Source of the DNA: Acheta domesticus
Lineage: Eukaryota > Arthropoda > Insecta > Orthoptera > Gryllidae
NCBI GenBank assembly: GCA_031308135.1
Contig: JAHLJT010009355.1
Coordinates: forward strand, 6,745,074-6,809,073
Length of the DNA stretch: 64,000 nt
Reading direction: 5' to 3'
Position 1 is the first letter of the stretch. Every line of letters starts with the position of its first letter. Under the pieces are notes generated by a model. That model did not search any database. It was not told the DNA's origin and saw nothing but the letters and a program-made list of their open reading frames with translations. A program made the translations under genes and the position numbers. Of the stretch, positions 58,246 to 64,000 are shown piece by piece.

Positions 58246-59620
58246 TAGGAGAGGACGCCCTAATTCTGAATTTATCTCAGGGAAACCTTTGGTAAAATGC
58301 AGAGAGAAATCGCAATTTTATGCGTTACGCAAATCAATAAGAGGCGATAGTCCATGGGCGGGAGTGCGGGCAACATTATCGAAGCAGACTACGCAGCGCG
58401 GATGGATCATATTTCGAAAATTCGGCGAAGAAAACAGTTAAATTGTAAAATTGAGAAATTGCATTAAGTAGGAATGTAAATATTATATTTATTTGATTGA
58501 TTGTTTGGTGTATTTTTAGTAATAGCTTTCGGAAAACGCTACCACTGGAAATACATGTACTTCTAAGAACCATAATAAATATTCTATTTTATTTTCTATA
58601 AGCCTTATGGGCCGCCATGAGCGTGCTCTGATTCTGAAGATCTTTCTCGGTCGGTAGTGTTTCTTGCACAAACATCAATAAACATTTCTTAAAGACACTA
58701 TATACTGCAGATACACAATGGATGCATTTAAAATTATCAATAGCATTCGGTTTTATTATAACATCATATTTTTAATTTGTAAACTGGACTGTATATATTT
58801 ACTAACATAGCATGTTCTCAATAAAAATTATTAGCAACCTCACTTATCACTACCTTTCTAGTTCAATGTCATCACTGAAACTACAAACACAAATCAGAAC
58901 ATCTCTCTTACTATAAATATGAACAAAATACCAACAATCCCTAATCATTATTAGAAGAAACAATTCCCTTACGAACAAGAATTGTTTCTTGTAATTTATT
59001 ACAAATAGCATTAAGAGCTCCTCTGACTACTTTTCGGTTTCTTCGAAATAGATACAGCTAAAGAGAAATGTCGGAATTGGATAATGTATCCTCTCTTCTT
59101 GAATATACATTTAAGTATAATTGCCAATTTCAGCTCTCTCCTCACAATTTATTAAAACGCTCTAAAGGTTCAGTACCATACAGTCTCTGTCGCAAAAGAA
59201 AGGTCAGTCAATACAGCTTTACATATTTACGCTACATTAGTCATTCGATGAAGAAAAACTTGCTACAGGTTCCTATGTTCTCCACTCCTAATGCAACACA
59301 GCATGTGCAATGATAAAAAAAATTAAAATGACAAGTTAATGAAATCTATGTTCATATTTCTGGATATTATCTTTGCATTTGATAACAACACCCACAGGAA
59401 ATTAAGAGCCAGGCAACATCTGGTAAAGTGATAGGCCTAGGTAAAAGAAACCCGCATAAAAATGTAGATATATTTAGAAATGCTTGTTTGTAATAGTCTT
59501 AAGGAAAGTATCATTAAATTGAAAGCTGGATTAATCTAATAATCAAGAAGTTTCCAAACGTTGGTGGTTATACAAAAGAATCCACAACCAAAAACGGAAA
59601 TAACTTGTAACGTTTCTGAT
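58246..59620. other. AT-rich spacer, no gene seen
   Basis: Unique AT-rich DNA. The 81-codon frame at 59068-59313 resembles nothing recognised. Confidence 0.6.
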
Positions 59621-59880
59621 CTAACGGTTAAATTAAACAATTAAGTTGTGAGATACTTTTCGAGAAAATTCAAATTCGTTTTAATAAAATGGAAAAATAC
59701 AAAGGATTTTAATCAAATCAATAGGTGAATAATAATAGAAAAGAACATTTTTATCTAACGGTTAAATTAAGCAATTAAGTTGTGAGATACTTTTTCGAGA
59801 AAATTCAGAGTGTTTTAATCAAATGAAAAAATACCAAGGACTTTAATCAAATCAATAGGTGGATAAAAATAGAAAAAAAA
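59621..59880. repeat. Diverged two-unit tandem duplication, about 134-bp period
   Basis: CTAACGGTTAAATTAAACAA at 59621 recurs at 59755. Both units continue with TTAAGTTGTGAGATACTTTT, CGAGAAAATTCA and AATCAAATCAATAGGTG blocks, with small indels and substitutions. The period is close to that of the 135-bp array but the sequence is unrelated. Confidence 0.85.
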
Positions 59881-59961
59881 CATAAATAAAGCAGAAAGAA
59901 AAAACTTTTTAGACTGTATTCAACATTGCTTCGCGAGAGTTCATTTCTGATTCTATTTCAG

Positions 59962-60000
59962 GGTGATGGCCCGTCGCTGGTGAAGCAGGAGGCCACGCAG
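59962..60000 (+). CDS. Candidate 39-bp internal microexon
   Basis: A polypyrimidine-type acceptor (TTCTATTTCAG) at 59951-59961 is followed by 39 bases reading GDGPSLVKQEATQ in one frame with almost all codons ending in G or C, although both flanks are AT-rich. The segment ends at CAG followed by GTAGAG, a weak but possible donor. GC-ending codons and sharp composition limits are what a conserved exon in AT-rich intron would look like. No protein was recognised and the frame stays open beyond the proposed donor to 60126, so a longer exon or no exon at all is also possible. VKQE fits the general form of a SUMO acceptor site, which alone means little. Confidence 0.25.
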
Positions 60001-60130
60001 GTAGAGGACATCCTTGGCACCGTTCGGCGCGTCCTTTGTTGTTTACCCATTCTGTCTATGAATCAAAAGCGACTGATCTGCATGAGATACGTCGGAGAAA
60101 TGCGATGCAAGGGATTTTCACATTTTTGAC

Positions 60131-61163
60131 GTAGCTGGATTTTTATTTTGTAAAGAAAGAATAAAACTGAAGTATGTTACATTGTGTCTTACACAATTTA
60201 CAAAGAAAAACATTCCACATGAAATCATTTACTTTCTTGAATGTCGGGAAAAGGTTTCATTCGACATGATAACAACATAAAAAAAGCATTGACGTTTTAA
60301 AACAATATCGAAGGGGGTCAAGCACAAAATTCCTTGATCCATATTTTGCATTAAGCGACAAAAGCAATTTCTTAAAATCATACTTACAATACTTTTATAA
60401 AAATGTCTCATAAATTTAGCTATATATTGAACGGTGAGTGCAGTTACATTGTTGTTATGCATCATTCTTATCCAAAATCAAAGTGATTTTTCACATAAAG
60501 AGCAAGCATTAAAAAGGTTAGGAAACGAAAATTAAATTTGAAAGTAAAACTCACTACGTTTCACACTAAGTAATTTTCTTCAAATAAGAGTATTTTGATC
60601 TTTGAAAATTGAAAATAAATATTAATTTTCATAGTCGGCAAAAACCAATAACTTAAAGCTGAACTAATGTTTCCTCATATACTCTGGTTATCTGATGGAG
60701 AATAATCACGAATACTATTTTAATTACTGACTCATTTTCACACGTTGGAGAAAGTATACTATGTCCAATACCAAAATTATCTTCATTAACATGCATGGAT
60801 ATGTTTAAATTGGTGGTCAGAGTATTTAGTTTTCAACAAATTTTAATTTATCAAGCAACAATAGAAGGGTGTATATATCCACGCCAAATTAGTTAAATTG
60901 AACTATCTTCCGCATTTATAATGATCGAAATTTCTCAGATTCAATAAATAATATATACATTTAAATAAAATAGATCTTATATAATACACTACGTGCTAAT
61001 TTATTGTTTGAAGAACAATAGAAAATAGTATTTCTTCAATATAATTTTTTGGCACGCTTTTCACAATCTTACTGCACCTGAGCTGCAAATAGATGCCGGG
61101 GTACCACGACGTATTGATTACTTCAATAATGATTAAAGGTTTGACTGAAATATTCCATTTCAG
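60131..61163. other. AT-rich spacer, no gene seen
   Basis: Very AT-rich unique DNA. Nothing recognised. Confidence 0.6.
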
Positions 61164-61750
61164 CTATTTGAAATGGTCTAAATGAATGAAATCCATGAAG
61201 CACCAGGGACCTTCTAAGGAGTTCATGTCGGTGCCGTTCCCCGGCCAAGAAAGTACACTTACATTCTCCGTGAGGAACGTTTTGCGAGTTTTAGCATTGT
61301 GGCAGGGGCGCGCGCCGTGCATAAACACGTACGAGACGTCGTTAAGCACTGGTCTTGTTTCATCGTTGCCTCTATTATATAGTGTCTCCCATGGACGACA
61401 TTAGGCCTTCACCACAATCGTTGTTGGATGCTTAACACTTTGTTGTACCGATTTGAGCGCCTCGTTCGAGCGAAGTAGAACATATCTGGATAGAGTGAAA
61501 TACGATCCATCATTAAAACAGGCTTTTTTTCCAGTCTTCACACGTCCAGGCTTCAGGCCATGCGCCCATTCGATGCCTTTCTTTCCCATCGCAGGTGTAT
61601 TTTTTTTCTCGGGTGTCATCATTTTATGCTCTCTTTACTGAGAATTCTTCTCACAATTTCTGGAGGAATAAATGTTCTTCGTAATTAAATCTGTAAATGT
61701 AGCTTTTCTGTTATTCAGAGCTAAACTTCTAAGTTTTCTGATGCCTCGAG
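61164..61750 (-). pseudogene. Degenerate Tc1-type transposase
   Basis: Minus-strand frames at 61622-61401 and 61349-61164 lie in the same phase, separated by a stop, and together give the order of motifs of a Tc1-like DDE transposase: a basic segment ending in FNDGSYFTLSRY (family form F-DES-F), QQSVKHPTTIVV (before the usual MVWG), HGARPCHNAK (family form HDGA-CH-AK) and VLSWPGNGTDMNSLEGPW (family form VL-WPGNSPDLNPIENLW). The second catalytic aspartate and the conserved E after the first are lost, and stops and small indels break the gene, so it cannot be active. Frames at 61630-61750 may hold part of the N-terminal DNA-binding region. Terminal inverted repeats were not found. It would have acted on its own transposon ends in the nucleus by a cut-and-paste mechanism (family knowledge). 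Confidence 0.85.
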
Positions 61751-62490
61751 GGGAGAGCTTATGTGTACAAATTTATTTTTGAATCTGATACTGATCCACT
61801 ACAACACACCAAGTTGTTGAATGCCATTCTTCTTAAAAAGCAAACAAATATCACTATGTCACATTGTTTTGTCATAAACAAAGCAATGGACTATAATACT
61901 CAGTTGCCATTTGCAAGAAATTGCTATATTACTCCTATATATTGTTAATTAGAACAATTTCTCTTCAGAAAGGTTATGTAATTAAAAGGCGGAAGCCAAG
62001 TTCATTCTTAAGCTTGAATTTCAGTTCTTTGAAAGTCCGGTATTATATCACAAAACTAGAACATCTATTTTTTATTGGGAGTCTAATAATTTGAACAGAT
62101 CTGTTTATCTTAATAATTAAGGAGATTTTATGATAAAATGTAGAAATCTTTGGCTTCGTGCAAGAAGAACCAATATCAGTATTCAAAGTTTTACAGAACG
62201 GCTAGTTTTCTTACACCATCGAAATGACAAAACAATCGTAGGCCAACGTAAATCAATGTGACATTAGGACACAGGATCGTTTTTTGTATTTGGCCCCTCT
62301 TGCAGTGAAAGAAGGGACTTTTAAGCACGGATTGGTCATGCAAACCGAAAATCACTAAATCTCACATTGGCCGTTCTTGCACCAAGCCATACAAACAATG
62401 TCCTTGAAGAATTCAGGACAACATCGTCCTCTGCAATGCACTTTGAAGTCACGCAATGAACATTTCTGTTCGACCACCTCTCTGACCAGT
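61751..62490. other. AT-rich spacer, no gene seen
   Basis: AT-rich DNA. Nothing recognised. Confidence 0.6.
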
Positions 62491-63930
62491 CCCTTCCACG
62501 TGCGTGGCAGAAGGAAGAGGCAGGCGAAGAGAAGGCGGCCGGAGGGCAGAGGCAGGATGCAGCCTCACAGAGCAGCGGAGCAATCGCTCAGAGAGTCGAA
62601 GGCGTAGGCGAAGGGCGTAGGCGGGGGCGGGGGCGGGGGCGGGGGCGGGGGCGAAATCCGCAACGCCGCGCCGGCGGCGTCTCCTTCGCCTGCTTCTGCG
62701 GGCGTCGCAGCCGCCGCCAACGCGGGCGGGCGGGCGGGCGGGCGGGCGGGCGGGCGGGCGGGCGGGCGGGCGGGCCGGCGAGGCGGGCGGGCCGGCGAGG
62801 CGGGCGAGGCTGTGTGTGGGCCGCTCGTGTGTCCCCAGCCGGCTCAAATCAAACACGACGAGCAGAATACAGTCCGTGAGCCGCCGCCCCCGGCCGCTCC
62901 CGCCACCAGCATTAGGCTAATCACGGAGAGCAGGGCTGGCGGGGGGCGGGCAGCCGGCCCTCTCTCATATTTCGGACACTTACCCTCTCTCTTAACCCTT
63001 ATACAACGGCAGGCTGCCGGTCTATCTGTGGGTCCTGCGCTCGCTCGGAAGCTGAGAGAGGCTGTGCGCGCGCGTGTGTGTGTGTGGAAGCTCGCTTCTG
63101 TCTTTGTCTAGAGCTAGAGGCGGTAATATACGGGTACCGGGGCGGGGGCGGGGGCGGGGGAGTGGCGACGGCGGCGGTGGGGGCACTCCGCTGTGTGTAT
63201 GTGTGACCCTCACTCAGATCTGAAATGTTCAGTTCGGGAGCCCGCGTGCCCTTTGAAATCAAACAGCTCGAAAAGAAGAGACGAGCGGGACCCGGACGGG
63301 CTGGCGGCGGCGGCGGCGGGGTGGGGCGTGGCGGGTGGCGGGGCGTGGCGGGGCGGCGCGTGAGGGGCTGAGGGGAGAAGGGATCGCTGGCTACGGGCCC
63401 TCCGCTCCGCCGCCCGCGGTCCCCTCCCAAAAACCTCGCGACTGCCTGTGACAGCTGGGATCCGCTATCGGTTTCTGGGCGCCAGCGTGCGGGACGGCGG
63501 GGGTGGCGCGCGCGCCCGGGGCCTTCCTAGAGGGCCGCCGCCGCCTGTATCTCGGCCCCGTGCGTTTGTGCCAACGCGAAGTACTTTTTAAATAACTAAT
63601 ACACTTTCAACTGCATGCCCCCATCCTCGGCCGCTATTGTCTCGCACGTATTCGCGCACTCCGCGCCGCCAGGCCGGACGGAAAAGAGGCGCAGGGGCGA
63701 GGGAAGGATCTCTTACGCCGTACAATGCTCGCTCTACCCCTATAATTCTGCAATTAATTCATTCTTTTCATCTTATGTACGCTGGGGTAAAAACGAGACG
63801 ACGGCCGCGCTGGGCGGGGCGCGGCGGGGCGGGAGAGCTCGCGCCGGGGGCGAGAGTGTGCGGAGGGCGTCGGCGGCGCGGGCGGCCCGCACTGGCCCAC
63901 ACCAGGAGAGAGCGCACAGGCGCAAAGAAA
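62491..63930. other. CpG-rich islands with GGGGGC and GGGC repeats
   Basis: GC-rich blocks at 62491-63560 and 63650-63930. They contain a GGGGGC tract (62621-62652), a GGGC tract (62722-62774), GTGTGT (63072-63086), a second GGGGGC tract (63139-63160) and GGCGGC (63302-63320). Open frames on both strands are low complexity. A few unique-looking stretches (63220-63290, 63430-63480) carry no recognised domain. Confidence 0.65.
62722..62774. repeat. GGGC tetramer repeat
   Basis: About 13 head-to-tail GGGC units followed by GGCCGGCGAGGCGGGC-type duplicates. Confidence 0.9.
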
Positions 63931-64000
63931 CCAAGTAACGAACGAAATATCAGACATAATTAAACGACAATAAAAAATACAGGAACAATAATAACCAACA
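63931..64000. other. AT-rich window edge
   Basis: Short AT-rich stretch at the window end. Nothing recognised. Confidence 0.6.

Noticed and set aside
1..64000. Hox-cluster location and Hox-cluster microRNAs
   Set aside because: AT cores in the islands suggested homeodomain targets, but no homeobox and no mir-10, mir-993, iab-4 or other familiar microRNA sequence was found by eye.

Overview
This is a eukaryotic, non-coding stretch, most probably from an arthropod and plausibly an insect with a large genome. The reasons are the lack of bacterial gene organisation, the dense simple repeats, and the kinds of transposon present: a gypsy-type solo LTR, a jockey-like LINE fragment, a Tc1-type transposase fossil, and piggyBac-like and pogo-like ends. 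The species cannot be named from the sequence. No gene of known function was recognised in 64 kb, so the window is either intergenic or lies inside very large introns.

The base composition is strongly bimodal. AT-rich DNA is interrupted every 1-3 kb by about 25 very GC-rich, CpG-rich islands, many carrying short tandem repeats (CCG, GGGCGA, GGGGC and GGGC types). These islands produce long proline-, arginine- or glycine-rich open frames on both strands that are compositional artefacts. Several islands contain short AT cores that look like homeodomain, POU or GATA sites, so a regulatory landscape is possible. That is inference only.

The largest structure is a duplication around a run of exactly 1000 Ns (25819-26818). 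Copy 1 (17538-25818) stops at the gap edge and copy 2 (26819-34398) starts at the other edge. This is the signature of two overlapping contigs, probably two haplotypes, scaffolded side by side. Read that way, the two copies are a natural comparison. Copy 1 has a 1.13-kb terminal-inverted-repeat transposon that copy 2 lacks. Copy 2 has a short retroposon with a 9-bp target duplication that copy 1 lacks. Several microsatellites also differ in length. Inside both copies is a diverged tandem repeat of about 680 bp, broken by later insertions.

Other mobile-element remains: a 487-bp solo LTR with a perfect 4-bp target duplication (3581-4067), a LINE reverse-transcriptase fragment (17290-17870, minus), a piggyBac-like MITE (40040-40450), an LTR/leader-like block (42900-44215), a pogo-like end (50058-50115), a SINE-like unit (51141-51365), a four-unit 135-bp tandem array (51401-51940) and a degenerate Tc1-type transposase (61164-61750, minus). 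One possible microexon (59962-60000) is the only host coding signal found, at low confidence.
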